A stretch of 64,000 bases of DNA from Clarkia xantiana subsp. parviflora (GCA_036873135.1 JAPTYO010000011.1:7555071-7619070), one strand, 5' to 3'; shown: positions 1-12,196, counted from the stretch's first letter. Notes: generated by a model not told the origin, from the letters alone. Numbers and translations: made by a program.

Positions 1-1846
1 TAAAAATACATAGATTCAATTAATATAATATATAGATTCAATTATTGACGTGTCAATCTTTGAATGGATAGTGATTCTGACGTGTCGAGCTGTGGTGAAG
101 CTTCTTATTCTCTTTCAGCAATAATTTATATATATAGATTCACGTTTATTAAATACTTTTTTTTATTGTTTACCAAAAAAAAATTAATTTTCTATTAATT
201 AAAAAAGTAAATATTTTTATTGAAAGCCTCTCCTTTAAAAGTCTCTATCATTCTTCATTTTTTTTTTGCCAAAATTATTGTTCATTCATTGAGTAAACTT
301 TTACTCCCCCATTACATTGCGTCTCTCATTCTTTTTCCCGTTTCCACTTCGATTTGGTTATGCGTTATAACTGATTGAACTACTCCAACGATGCGTTACA
401 ATAGATTTAGTGACCCCACAATTCCTCTCCCTCTCAAATTCAATAAATAAAAAAGGACAATTCAAGTAGCTTGCTGGTGAATTAGATTTCTGAAAGTCCA
501 TAGAAAAATGATTGTTAATTGCTCAAAATGAGAAGCAAACAAATCTATTAATTACACTTTAAATTTCGACGAAATGACTTAGTTATTGGTTGATCTATTT
601 CTGACTGTTCTTCTCCGCTTTGAGTACTATAAATTATCATTATTACCAGTTCTGTTTGTGGATTTAATTCTACTTAAGTGTCATTGACACTTTTTTTAAA
701 TGTATAAATTGAATAGTCGTTTAACTATCTATATTTGCAAATATATATATATATATAATGGAACAATTATTTAGATAATAAATAATATATGTTATCTTTC
801 AATAGTTTCTCTAAAAATATCAATTATATAATCAGCTTTTTAAGTATTTTAATATTAATATTTAATATAATTTTATAATAATTATAATAGAAAATATCGA
901 ACCTCACGCATTGCGCGGGACAAATACCTAATTATACTAATGTAATGAATATAGAATTCAAACTGTGTAAATGATACATCGATTCTTTGTTTTTACATCA
1001 TAAATTGATCTTAGTCTAGACCTTTTAACCAACTGCATATTGCAGTTATTAAAGAGAAGTCAGTCATTCAGTTATAATCAATTAAATTTGTTGAAGATGA
1101 CTCAGTAGCAGCAGCCTACGCGTCTCTAGAAGAAACTTTTAGACAAACTAAACACGACGTTTTTGGCTCAATCAATCTTTCGTGCGGGCACATATTATTA
1201 TACAACCAAAAAAATCGTCAACAGGAATTCCGAAATTGAAGATCCGCCATCCTCCGACTGTGTCTAAGTAAACAAATGCCATTAAAGTTGGTTGAAATTA
1301 CATTATGCCACTATTAGAGAAAATCGGCCTGTCGGAATGCAAACAGTCGGAATCTCTATCATGATTCGGCGACAGTTAGAGATGTATCCATCCTTCAACT
1401 CAATACCTAGCCGGTTCAATAAAATTATGCAGAGGTTTTTTTCCATATAAATAGAGATTCTACTCTTTAGTAAGAAAATCATACCAGAAACTAAACTAAA
1501 TGCAGTACGAAATTATAGTTTATTTCTAAATAATAGGGTTCAATTAACCTCATATTTTACACCATGTAAACTAATTATTTTATTTTATTTATATGTAAAA
1601 ATATATACAAAATGAATTTAATTTAATTTACTTATATCTAAAACGTTTACAAAATATATCTAAATTATTAAAAAAAATGGAGGATATTTTTATCCTTGAT
1701 ATACATCCACCACTGCTTCAACTTTGCAAAATGCAACTCACCCATCGTAGCTAATGTGCCAATAGAACAGATTATTACCCGAAACGGAGATGCACGATCG
1801 ATAATCAATCTAGTAATATATGTACTCGTAGACACTAAGATCATCA
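1..1846. other. AT-rich intergenic DNA, no gene seen
   Basis: I find no convincing coding region on either strand. The stretch is AT-rich with short (AT)n runs, for example near 735-757. The only structured piece is a Helitron-like 3' end near 892-931, listed separately. Confidence 0.6.
892..931 (+). mobile_element. Helitron-like 3' terminus (degenerate)
   Basis: A GC-rich imperfect hairpin (CACGCATTGCGCGGG) in AT-rich DNA is followed about a dozen bases later by CTAA and then T. This is the usual arrangement of a plant Helitron 3' end: a short hairpin, CTRR, then the T of the AT target. The stem looks eroded. The matching 5' end (a TC dinucleotide) cannot be located without copies to compare. 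Confidence 0.45.
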
Positions 1847-1855
1847 TTATTTTTA

Positions 1856-2388
1856 GGGTTAATAACTAAAAACTGTCCAAGGTTTACCCTATGTTAAAAT
1901 TAGGTGTCTGAAGTTTGAAATGTTAAAATGGACTATCCCAAGTTTCATTTTTGTTAAAAGCTGGTGTCTCGGTGTGATTACTTTAGAGAAGTCAATTCCG
2001 ACGAAACCGTCCGTCAAATTTGAGCTCTCATACACACCCCATTCTCGTCATCTTGCCGGGACCGTCACCTAAAAAGTCGATCACATTCGGGCAAGTAAAT
2101 CTCGCTCTATTGTCCTTGGAAAATGGCTCTACACCACTCTTCTAGAAACTTTTTTTTTTAATGTTCAATTTTTAGGTGAAATTTGACGATTTTGTGAAAA
2201 GTAAAGAGTGATGGATTATGAGTGGGTTGGTGGGTTGATGAAAATGATGAAATGAAGATGAAAAGACGCACAAAGACACCAAATTTCAACAAAAATAAAA
2301 CTTGAGACAGTCTATTTTAACATTTCAAACTTCAGACACCTAATTTTAACATAGGGTAAACTTTGGACAGTTTTTTAGTTATTAACCC
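1856..2388. mobile_element. Mutator-like MITE with long inverted repeats and 9-bp target duplication
   Basis: The left end GGGTTAATAACTAAAAAC is mirrored by the right end GTTTTTTAGTTATTAACCC, and the inverted match runs on for roughly 100 bases through the blocks around 1900 and 2300. The element is flanked by the exact 9-bp direct repeat TTATTTTTA (1847-1855 and 2389-2397). Long terminal inverted repeats with a 9-bp duplication are the signature of Mutator-like elements. At 533 bp with no transposase, it is a non-autonomous copy. Confidence 0.85.
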
Positions 2389-2465
2389 TTATTTTTAAGA
2401 AATACACTTGTGTCTAACTAAACCTAAATATATATATATATATATATATTTACCGCCTTTTTCGA

Positions 2466-2774
2466 CTAGTAGTCCATCAATAGATCCTTCGGGACATATA
2501 GTCGTGGTGATGGATCGGCAAAGCGAGCAGAGAAAGATCGAGAAATATTGTCAGGATCGGTGCCCTGATCGAAGTTTTGCGCATAGTCGGTAGGATCGTA
2601 AGATGAAGCACGCGGCAACGTAGTACGGCGGGTGTTGGAACTGTTGTTGCGGATGAAGGGAGCTTTCTTTTCACCAACTTTAATAACTCTTCTCCATAGC
2701 GCGTACAATCCACGCGGTGGTTTCTTGCCTCGACTCTCCGGCGAGTAGTTCCTCCCAAGGTAGATCACCTCCAT
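2466..2774 (-). CDS. small plant-specific protein of unknown function (102 aa)
   Basis: This single-exon frame encodes 102 residues. The N-terminal half is basic (KKPPRGLYALWRRVIK). The C-terminal half carries a conserved-looking block, SYDPTDYAQNFDQG followed by DNISRSFSARFADPS, which I recognise as the style of small uncharacterised angiosperm proteins. I cannot attach a function. There is no signal peptide or membrane segment. The start ATG lies about 75 bases downstream of a TATA-like box, and the region is less AT-rich than its surroundings, which fits a real gene. The overlapping 93-aa frame in another phase looks like a shadow. A Mutator-like MITE ends about 80 bp beyond the stop codon. 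Confidence 0.65.
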   Translation of the reverse strand: MEVIYLGRNYSPESRGKKPPRGLYALWRRVIKVGEKKAPFIRNNSSNTRRTTLPRASSYDPTDYAQNFDQGTDPDNISRSFSARFADPSPRLYVPKDLLMDY

Positions 2775-2846
2775 ATTCCGATCGACACAGAGATAGAGAG
2801 ATGATGATGATGAAGAGAGGAAGGTGGTTAGGATTGGGGCAATGTC

Positions 2847-2858
2847 GTATTTAATAGG
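2847..2858 (-). promoter_or_regulatory. TATA-like box of the 102-aa protein gene
   Basis: On the minus strand the sequence reads CCTATTAAATAC, 73-84 bases upstream of the ATG at 2774. The position suits a core promoter. This is by pattern only. Confidence 0.4.
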
Positions 2859-3631
2859 AGGATGATAAGTAAAGAATTGATTGACTTGGTTCTACTTTGG
2901 CAGCTCATCATGCCTGCCTTAACCGAAGAATAATTCAACTATTGCCGCCGTCTCGTCGGCGAGTCACTTGAGTTTCATCATTACATTACATGTATATATA
3001 TATATATATCCACTCCAAAGAAATAAGTCTGCTCGATAAAATTAAATAATATTGATTTATGTGTATTGTGAAATTTTACTAATATATTCATTGTATTGTT
3101 AATTAATTTATAATAGTAATTTATGTAAATAAGAAATATATAACGTCATTTGTAAATTAGAAGGTTTTAATATCAACTTTTACATTATATATATATTGAT
3201 AAATTAATGTAACATCGAATAAGTTATGATATTCAAAATTAACAAATGTATTTTCATAAAGATAAAGTGATAAATTATTATTTAAAACATTGAGACTAGT
3301 GACATCGTACTCGATTCTAGTACGATGTAAAATTTAGAATCGTTCATTTACCACCACATAACAAGATTTCAGAGCTATGTGTGTCTAGAAGCTCCATAAT
3401 CCATGTTAAAGCTTAAATTCACCTAGAGCTTCTGCCTTCCTGAGCCAAATTCATATTATTATATATATGTGTCATCCCGTCAATATAGATGATTCTGAGT
3501 TTTTAAATGCATCAATAAAATAATGTTACAAAAATTTAATTTTATAAATATATTTATTTACTGTAATATTATTTACCTTCTAAATATAATATAATTGAAT
3601 AGCCATGACTTTTATTTTATAATTTAATTAA
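2859..3631. other. AT-rich intergenic DNA
   Basis: No coding frame or RNA gene is recognisable. The stretch holds (TA)n runs near 2993-3009 and an AT-rich spacer up to the next inverted-repeat element. Confidence 0.6.
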
Positions 3632-4225
3632 GGGTTAAAGGTACTTTTCAAACCACATGTTTGACCGAATGTGGCTTTTAGTACTGGATGTTTAGTTTTG
3701 TATACTTTTGGTACCAAACGTTTGAAAAAATGTGGCTTTTGGTACATCAGTTAGTTAGTCGTTAGTTTTGGCCGTTAAATGACATGTGCAAGTCATGTGA
3801 ACGACTCTAAACTTTTAATTTCGTTCAATTTAGTCCCTCAAATATATTCCTAACTTTTATTTTGTTTAACTTAGTCATACCACTTCAAAATCGGACCCAA
3901 TTAAACCAATCTAATTCAATTGACATAGCCCCATTTGGGTCAAATTTACCCAATTGGGGATAGTCCCAATTGGGTTCGATTTTGAAACTTTAGGACTAAA
4001 TTAAACAAAATAAAAGTTATGAATATATTTGAGGGACTAAATTGAACAAAATTAAAAGTTTAAAGTCGAACACGTGATTTGCACATGTCATTTAACGGCC
4101 AACTAACGGATGTACCAAAAGCCACATTTTTTCAAGCGTTTGGTACCAAGATTATACAAAACTAAATATCCAGTACTAAAAGCCACATTCGGTCAAACAT
4201 GTGGTATTAAAAGTACCTTTAACCC
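3632..4225. mobile_element. long-inverted-repeat MITE (Mutator-like family)
   Basis: The two ends are GGGTTAAAGGTAC and its mirror GTACCTTTAACCC, with the inverted match continuing for about 250 bases on each side of a centre near 3930. The two arms match with scattered differences, so the whole 594-bp unit could fold into one long hairpin. It shares GGGTTAA ends and internal motifs (an ACATGTCA block and FTTCAATTTAGTCCCT-type AT-rich text) with the MITE at 16577-17100. I see no convincing 9-bp flanking duplication. Confidence 0.75.
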
Positions 4226-4229
4226 CCGC

Positions 4230-4355
4230 CCCTTTAGTTTGCATCAAAGGGAGTCTGTGTGCAATCATGCCAGCAATAATAAAACTAGTATATCTTTAAT
4301 ATGGACTTGATCAGATTTCCCTTTATTTGCATCAAAGGGAGTCTGCAATCATACA
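4230..4355. repeat. local duplication, about 90 bp apart
   Basis: The text CCTTTA...TTGCATCAAAGGGAGTCTG, then CAATCAT, occurs at about 4231-4269 and again at about 4320-4352, with the first copy carrying a 4-base TGTG insertion. The first copy abuts the right end of the MITE at 4225. Confidence 0.7.
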
Positions 4356-4760
4356 AGCGATTATGATGCATGAGGTTCATCATTGTAATTCAAGATTATC
4401 CCGAGAAAATGAAGTTGCGAATAATATTTTCAAGACTTGAAGATACTAAAACTACAGACTGAGAAACCCTTGTTAATTTAAGATGCAACAGATAAACAAA
4501 ACAGAAAATGTATGTATCATCATATAAACTAACTTAGCATGAAATCACTGCGGTTACCTCTACAGAACCAACCATATATATTAACAAAGCCCAACGCCTT
4601 TTTCACAGCGTAACAAATACATACCAGCTTAGCTAGCTGCTACACAGGAAGAGCTAATCTCCACACAATTTACTCTAAACTTTAAAAACGCGTTGCTTAC
4701 TGAGTTCGTCTAGTCAACTTCTATCAAGACAGATATATCTTACCGAATCCAAAAACATGT

Positions 4761-7700
4761 CTATCTCTTCTTTGCCTGCGTCACCGCTCTTAGTTTCCCA
4801 TATGCATCGGAGCAAGCATAGGAGTAGTCTGACATAGCACGGAAGAGCTCTGGCAACCGAATCTTGAGTGTCCCGAGCGACTTCTCTCTCACCTGAACAT
4901 ACACATGAGCAAAAAGAACCAATTTTTTTTTGGTTTACAACCAATACAAATAAAACCTATACTAGATGTTAATTAGTAAGGGTTTTGACAATTTGCTAGC
5001 TGGACGTCTTTTCTTACGAATTAAAAGCTCAACTTTGAGAAAATTTACAATTTGTTTGCTAATTTAGGATGACATGTGATCTTTCACGACTCAAAATTAG
5101 ACGGAGCTAGCAAATTTTATCTTTGCATAAGTTCGACTAACAATTTGTCCAATACAAAAGTCCAGCTAACAAATTGTCCATACATCCAAAATTTATTTAC
5201 CAAGTAGTAGCTAATTAACCCTATATGAATTATATATATTTGAGCTTTTGAGCTATTAAATTTGAAAAAGTAATGATTTTTAATCCTAAAACACGAAACC
5301 TAACATGAAAAGTGGAACTAATTTTGGAAATTTTTTAATTTTCCATGCTATGTTTTATGTGTTGTAGCATTGCTCTTGCTCAAATACTCAATCCTACTAT
5401 ATTATTTTACCTAAATAAATCAGAGTTCGGTTTCCCTACCTGAACACAATGCCTCTGGTGAGTCTCGACCTCTTCCTCTAGTCTCTTCTTGAGGCTCTCA
5501 ACTGCAGCTTGCCTCTCCACAACAGGGTCATTCGGTGTTGCTTCGTCATCCATGGAAGGTCCCTTCCTCTGCAAGTGCTTCTGGTACCAATCCTCAAACG
5601 CCTGGTTCTTCCTCAAGAACTCCTTCCTAGTCTCCTCGCACTTCTCCTTCAACTTCATCTCTTCTTCCTGATGCAACTTAATCGTCTCGATCACAGCAGA
5701 GAACGATGTGATCGCTGACCTGGCGATCTCATCAGGGAGCTTCTCCAAGTAATCGTGCCACGTCTGGATTAGTGCCTGGATAGGCGGGTTTGTGGCCCGC
5801 GGAGGTGATGATATCTTTTCCTTCAAGCTGCTCTCAATGGGGATAAGGTTCAATTTCAACCAACTGTGTAGAGCTCGGACATACTGCTTTTTATGGGTGA
5901 TGAGCTTCTCGAATTGGGACTGCCATTCGTTGATGACCTTCTGGAGTTGGACGGTTTGGTCGTAATGGTGCCTGGTGGTCTCCTTGGAGGCGTGGGCGAT
6001 GTCAAGGGCCTTGAGATCACTCACGAGCTTCAGTTGGTTGTTGTGATGAGTGTACATGCTTTCCCACATCTCAGCCATCCTAAAGATTGTAAAATTTGTT
6101 TAGTATACTTTTTCAATAAGAATTTAATTCTGAGCATGATCAACAAAAATGTCATTTTCATCAACTTTGTTTTGGGCAAAAGGCGTTTAGTTTTTAAAAG
6201 AGAGAATTACCAAATTGCAAAACAAAGTTTGGACAAACTACAAAAAAAAGCATCGAGTAAATCTTCAAACACCAGACTCCTTTTTTCTGTTAAATTTTAC
6301 AGATTTTGTTCAAAAAGACTGGAAACTTTTTTTTTTTGAAAACAGCCTGGGTATGGTGTTTGCAAAATCTGCTTAAGTTTGGTTTGCTATTTGTCAGGAA
6401 AAAAATTGGTTCAATATATTTTTTGCAATGTGTACAAAGTTCGGTAAGTAATGTAGTCACTAATCCTTGTTCTTTGATGAGGTGGCAGAATCTATTCTAT
6501 TATTATCAGGCCGAGAATTAAGTCTTGGCAGTAAAACAAGTTAAATCCATTTGGAAGTGAGGATCCAAACTGTATAGTTAAGATATCACTACAATTAAAA
6601 GATGATATATCTTCCTAAGACAGCTTCACTTTGATCATGAACATAGGAAAAGACGTACTTACCCTTCAACAAGGGAAACAAGCCGTGGATAGAGCTCGTC
6701 ATCACGGATGCTGTTTATTTCGGATGCGGTGGAATCCATCGACTGCATGTCGACTATATATCTAGTGTGTAAATGACTCACAGCTGCTTTTGTTTTCTCC
6801 AATGACTCGTTACTTGCACCTCGTTTCTTCTGTTTGTTCAGTAAGGTCACCTTTCTCTGGTACTCAAGCTTCATCAGCTCACCTTGCTGCGATAATGAAG
6901 CAATATTTATTACTTTAGATACACTTGAAGCAGAATTTAACAACTTTCCGGTTGAAAAATATGTACCTTGACTTCATCATAAAGTTTTTTTTCCCAAGCC
7001 AATAGCTTATCCAAAACAGTAGCATGTGTTTCAGTATCATCAGCATTGGGGTCGTCTTTACCGACATCACCATTAGGAAGGCCTCGGAATGATTTATTCC
7101 AAGTAATTACTTGCATGACTCTAGCTGAGTGATCGATATGACCTGCACAGAAGCACATAATATGAGTAAGTTTTGTGCAAGAAGAAATAATAAGAAAGAT
7201 ATGGAATGAAGAACATGAATTGCAGGTACCTAACAACTAAAATTCACACTCAATCAAGAAATAAAAATCACATTTTCACGGTTTAGGTCCAATAGGATAA
7301 AAGTCTTTGTGGTATGACGCGTGAGGAATTGGCACCCAACAACTTTACTTTCGGATAGCTAATATTTGCTTGTTGTTGCACCATTAAGCATTTGTTGCAA
7401 TCAAATAACTGGCTTTTTATCGTTGTAATTATTAATCTTACTAAAATGAAGCAAGTTACTAGACTGTAACAACAATAAACAAAAATTAGATATTCAATAC
7501 AAATAGGTAAAGTATGGTGCAACAAGCAAAACTGGAGCTTACTGGGACCACTTAAAGACCTCATTTTTCTTCTCGTGGCCACACTTACGATCTACATTGA
7601 CTATTGAGTAATCCAGGACCAACCGACCTTAAGTGTGGGCTCCATGCATTACTAGATGATACCTATATATAAAGAAACACCAGCACAAACAACAAAAGTC

Positions 7701-9658
7701 TAATGTTCCCTAGTAAGTAATTAACAATTGGATCCTCAGATCTTGCATCATTTCTTAGATATACCTAAGCAAAATACTCATTCGATGCGATCACGCGACA
7801 GATGAAGTCCGATATCAGAAATGGTAAACCACCAGAAAAAGAAGATCAGAAAAAATCCGAATGAGTGAGAGATACTGAATACACAAATTGCTGATTGTAT
7901 TTACTAATTATATTGTCACTGTGAGACATTCTCATCTTTTTGGAACTTATGTTTCCGATTTGATATCATCAATCGTTTCATACCATTCAATTATATGAAA
8001 TGATCAGATTTGATGCCATTCAACAAGATATTAGGCCATACCAAAGATGAGTTGGTATGAGAAGCATTAAAACTCTGCAAGATATAATTACAACTTGTTC
8101 CCAGACCTCTGACACATCTAATACAACAACACAGTACATCCAACAATCACATTCTCCACAGCACATTAGGCCCACAACAGCTATCAACATAACAACACTT
8201 GAATTTCCCATTCTGCCCATATGCACCACTTTTGTTACTTGGATGGATTCAATACACATCATTCTGACTGGAAAAGCAGTAGCCTTTGGAAATTTGTTAT
8301 TGGCCCTTTAGTATAATTGAAAAGGCTGCACTAAAAAAGTTATGTAGAAGGATCTAAATTCTTAATCCCAATCTTGTGATAAAAAAATGAAACTTTTCTA
8401 CTCCAAGGATCTTAATTCATCAAGCAGAATGATAAAAAATGAAACTTTTCTACTCCAAGGATCTTAATTCATCAAGCAGAAGAACAACATATGTAGCATA
8501 TCTCAATCTTGTGATAAAAAATGAAACTTTTTTCTACTCCAAGGATCTAATTCATCAGCAACAAACATCTAAAGATGAGCATATATTACATAAGATCAGC
8601 ATCAATGTAATTAAATTACCTCGATTGTCTGCGAAATTCGAGTGGTAGTGAAGCCGAGTGGCCTCGAGCATCTTGGAGACCTCCTGGGCACTCTCAGAAG
8701 CCTTCAAGAAATGATCATCGATTTCAGTCAACACCTTCATCAAGCTAACAGTAGGACCACCAGTCCCAGCCGCCTTCATCACCCTCCTGAAATCTGCAGG
8801 AGCTGTATTTGAGTGCTCGATATGAACTCTCTCGGCTCGGTCCTCCACAGCTTTCTCCGGCGTCCTCGGTTCCATTTCTTCTCCCCCGTTGGTGCCAACT
8901 CCGCCATTTTCTTTACCCATGTCTGCAAACCCCACATTTTTACTCGCATTACTTGGCCCGTGATGAATCTCTTCTTCGTGTTCGTCTTCATCATCGTCTT
9001 CCTCCTCGTCCTCTTCCTCTACGCCGCCTAGAGTCGGACCAGGCATGTTTTCCACCATGAAGAAGTAATCCCAGGCCATACCCTTCGACTCCGGCATGGG
9101 CGGCGCCGGAATAGTCTCTGGCGGCCGTGGCGGCGCCACCTCAGCCCGAGCAGCCCCATTCTCAAGATCTGGCCGCCTCTCAGGCCTCCGCGAGCGGCGC
9201 AAATGCAATACCTCCCCCCGCTCCGCATCTTCTTCCTCCTCCTCCTCCTCTTCCACCTCCTCCACTATGGCATCCGAGCCGGGATGCAAGTCCTTGCCGG
9301 GCTTCCTTCGGCCGGCAAACTCAGGCATGCTCGTAGCCCTCTTAAGCGGGCTCGGGGAGAAGTTCGGAAGCGGCGGCGGCGGCGGTGGAAGTGATTCCAT
9401 CGGCGGAGGTGGCGGCGGCGGCGGCTGAGCGGAGTGGCTGTCTACCGGCGCGTGTATGCCGTTCTGGTAATTCTCCTCGGTCTCACCATGCCCGTAGTCG
9501 CTCAGCGCCGCTCCGGTGTTCTTCAGAGCCATTGCGTAACCCATGTGGCCAGCCGCGAACGCGTTTCGCGCGGTGACCGCCTCCTTCATCAGCCTGCGCC
9601 GCTCCTTGCACCGCGACACCGCTTCTTCATTGTCCACCTTCGATTGGGCACAACCCAT
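4761..9658 (-). CDS. DUF630/DUF632 protein, NRG2/REL2-like (736 aa, 5 exons)
   Basis: Exons in coding order: 9658-8620, 7142-6967, 6886-6663, 6079-5440, 4892-4761; all introns are GT-AG and frames join. The protein starts MGCAQSK, a DUF630 start with Gly2 suited to N-myristoylation, so I prefer this ATG over an in-frame one at 9691. About residues 80-100 are proline runs, then acidic glutamate-rich tracts. DUF632 runs from about residue 300 to the end ([55 protein letters not shown]). Family members include Arabidopsis NITRATE REGULATORY GENE 2 and rice ROLLING AND ERECT LEAF 2, membrane- or nucleus-associated signalling proteins; which one is orthologous cannot be said. The protein looks complete. 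The gene has a recent LTR element 415 bp upstream. Confidence 0.9.
8350..8560. repeat. three-copy intronic repeat
   Basis: In intron 1 of the DUF632 gene the unit AAAATGAAACTTTTCTACTCC, followed by AAGGATCTTAATTCATCA, is present near 8384, 8434 and 8517, with small indels. It is a local tandem-type duplication without coding content. Confidence 0.75.
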
Positions 9659-10067
9659 CTCGCTTCCTTCACTGTGTGTCACTGGATTCAACTAGAAACG
9701 GTCAATTTGAGGTGGATTCTTCACATTTCTGGGTTGGCTGCTCGAAACATAATGTCTACTAGTGAAGTGCTACTGCTCCAGTGATGGGTGTGAGGAGAGA
9801 GAGCGAGTAGAGACAAGAGTATTGTGCAGCGATAGCAGAGTGATAGGTTCGGGACACCATGTGAGAAATGAGAATAGCAGTGAAAATGTACTAGCTTTTG
9901 GTTTGGGTCTAGTTTTTTTTGGGAAACACGAAAAAAAAAAAGCAACGGTCACATTTTTTGAGGTGATACGATGCCGTTGGCTGTCTCTCTTGGGAAGTTC
10001 ACGCCGCTTAAGTTTGGCTGAATAAAATAGATATAGATTTTTTTTTCTTGGCCAATTTAATTAATTA
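9659..10067 (-). promoter_or_regulatory. 5' leader and proximal promoter of the DUF632 gene
   Basis: This is the only host DNA left between the DUF632 start codon and the LTR element inserted at 10073. The minus strand contains CT-rich and GA-rich stretches (near 9790-9815) typical of plant leaders. I see no clear TATA box. The boundary of transcription is not visible. Confidence 0.4.
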
Positions 10068-10072
10068 ATAAT

Positions 10073-10256
10073 TGTTACGAAAGTAGAGATGTATAGAATG
10101 AGAGAACTTAATGATGTCTTATTATCACACATAAGGAGCCCTTATATAGGGATTACATATACTTGTGGAGGAAGTAAATTTAATACTAGGAAAGTCTAAA
10201 CAAGGAAGATGGTATATACACGTAATATTGAACATCCACTAAATATATTCATAACA
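10073..10256 (-). repeat. 3' LTR of element F, with TATA box facing the DUF632 gene
   Basis: This 184-bp LTR is identical to 15096-15279. On the minus strand it contains CCTATATAAG (10141-10150), a good TATA box. Transcription starting from it would run through 10073 towards the DUF632 start codon at 9658, in sense. Confidence 0.9.
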
Positions 10257-10280
10257 CTCCCCCTTGGATGTTCATAAGGG

Positions 10281-10450
10281 AATTGTGCCTCGTTAAAACC
10301 TTACTAGAAAAAACCCATTGGGATAAAAATCTAGTGAAGGAAAAAGAGTACACAATTATGGATCCCTTTTTGTAAGCTGCCTCGTTAAAAACCTTACCAG
10401 GAAAACCCGATGGGATAAAACATTAGTTAAGGGAAAAAGAGTGCAGCGGT
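10281..10450 (-). repeat. tandem duplication next to the polypurine tract of element F
   Basis: The phrase GCCTCGTTAAAACCTTAC, followed by AAACCC, GGGATAAAA and GGAAAAAGAG, appears twice, at about 10287-10350 and 10379-10442. The copies differ at several sites, so the duplication is older than the insertion. Confidence 0.75.
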
Positions 10451-10640
10451 GTAGATTCTCCCCCTGATGTTGACATCGCGTAATTTCATTAAGTCGACGC
10501 AATCCAATCATGTTCGTCAATATTCCAGATGTCGATAAAGCCTCCTTGTAAAGATCCGCTAGATAGTCATATGAACAAATTCTTTGGATGAAGAATAACT
10601 TGAGGCGAATGTGTTTTGTATGTCTCCTTTGATATAACAA
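10356..10640 (-). pseudogene. copia RNase H C-terminus (relic in element F)
   Basis: The minus-strand frame contains TKHIRLKLFFIQ, SYDYLADLYKEALSTS and IGLRRLNEI. This is the characteristic end of plant Ty1-copia polyproteins (TKHI..K..F, LADL.TKALP, MRRL). The normal D/T residues are partly replaced (YKEAL for the usual FTKAL). No long open frame precedes it, so the polyprotein is broken. Confidence 0.8.
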
Positions 10641-11879
10641 TCTTCAACTCGAGCTATATAACCTGCATTATCTTCATATATATATATATATACAATATAA
10701 TGCTACATTTGAAAATTGTGCACTTCCATGTTATAACTTACATTTGTGTAGCAAATTAATTTAGGTCTTGATTCATCATGATATTAAACTCATGGATTTC
10801 TTACAATCATTAAGGTACTCAATAAATGTGTTTATCTATGCAAAATAGCTTCAAGACATTTTTTTTATAAGACAAGATTATTTTAAATCTCTTAAGTACT
10901 CGATCTTCAGGCCGAGCCAAACCTTTGTCCTTTCAATATATTTTGTTTGAATTTAACATCATCAATAAATTGATTGTATTTACAAGCTCTTCACGAGTTT
11001 CAATATCTTTAAATTCTCCCCCTCACGCGATGCCCCTTTCGGCTATAGCGTGATCAATTCAACTTATCAAAATATCAGTTTTCTTGATTCGCATAATATC
11101 ATCTGATATATCTTAGCTCAAATGAGCTATACATTGTGGAGAATATAACATAAATTGCCTGTATTATTTTAAATGGTATAATATCTTTATGATCCAACAT
11201 TCTTGGAAAAATTTCATGCTAGCATTTTCAATCCTTCTAGGATTTTCACTTTAATTTTGCTATCAAATTAGCCACTCAAATAGGCTATAAGTAATTCGTA
11301 TAATGAGACGCAAAGTAAAACTTTTTATGTACTGCCACGTAGTAATATACAAGAAGACGATCGCTCCACCAAATGATCCATATAATAATAGCCAGGATTC
11401 TGCATATAACATTTGTACCACAGGCTGTGCGTATCTCACGACGCAATTTATTTATGCGGGAAATAATTTGCATACACTGGCTTCCACCTTCTACATTTTT
11501 AATACTAATACTTGCGTCTTTTCAAACTTTTGGCCAATCGTAATGATTCTTTAACATATTGAGCTCAAGATCCTCGTATTGTTTTAAGTTTTCACTCAAA
11601 AATAATATTCAAAACAGTTGTCGGCAACTTGATATGCATAGTTCCATAAATTTCCATTAATAACATAACTCATCGAGATCTCTTTATTACAATTATTTTC
11701 AGGTACCTGAACCACTTCTGGGGTTTCATAATTAGTTATGTCTCTTTTCCTTTTTGAGAAATCGCCTCCGTAATAAGACCATATTTATCTATTTACTTTA
11801 TGTGCTCCATTCCTGTTAAAAATATTTGGAACCAATATCACACACTTCAGGCATGAATTATTTTTCATCTTAACTGGAC

Positions 11880-12110
11880 GTTTCAAATCGGAGCATTTGC
11901 AGCCGGTAATTGACTAATGACTTTCTGGGTCTCATAAAGTCACTAAGTACTTATTGGCAGTATTTGTAAATATTTATATCTCTGAACTTCAGATTCGTAT
12001 TCTTATTATGCGAGGATCTAACTGAGATAGTAACAAACTTTTTTTTCAGTCAATCTCTTTCTTGCCAGCTGCTTATTTTCTCCCCCTAATGTTGGGAAAA
12101 TTTGTTCATC
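11880..12110 (-). pseudogene. copia integrase-RT spacer (relic in element F)
   Basis: Reading the minus strand from 12110 gives DEQIFPTLGGENKQLA, then, after in-frame stops, SEVQRYKYLQ and SQLPAANAP. These match the copia pol segment that normally reads like D..FP.LGG...LSHLDPRT, EVQ.IIHLQ and K.KSHIPAANAP. Several stops and frameshifts interrupt it. Confidence 0.7.
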
Positions 12111-12196
12111 AATAAAAATCAGCAACTCTTGCTTTAATATATATCACCCATTATTCCCAAATAATTGATATGTATCCAACACATTTTTTCCAACAT

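Noticed and set aside
3632..4225. 9-bp target duplication for the second MITE
   Set aside because: I compared TTTAATTAA on the left with CCGCCCCTT on the right; they do not match.
9096..9428. Plus-strand frames rich in Ser/Gly/Pro opposite DUF632 exon 1
   Set aside because: They are antisense shadows of the GC-rich polyproline and glutamate-coding exon; no plant-like start context or homologous domain.
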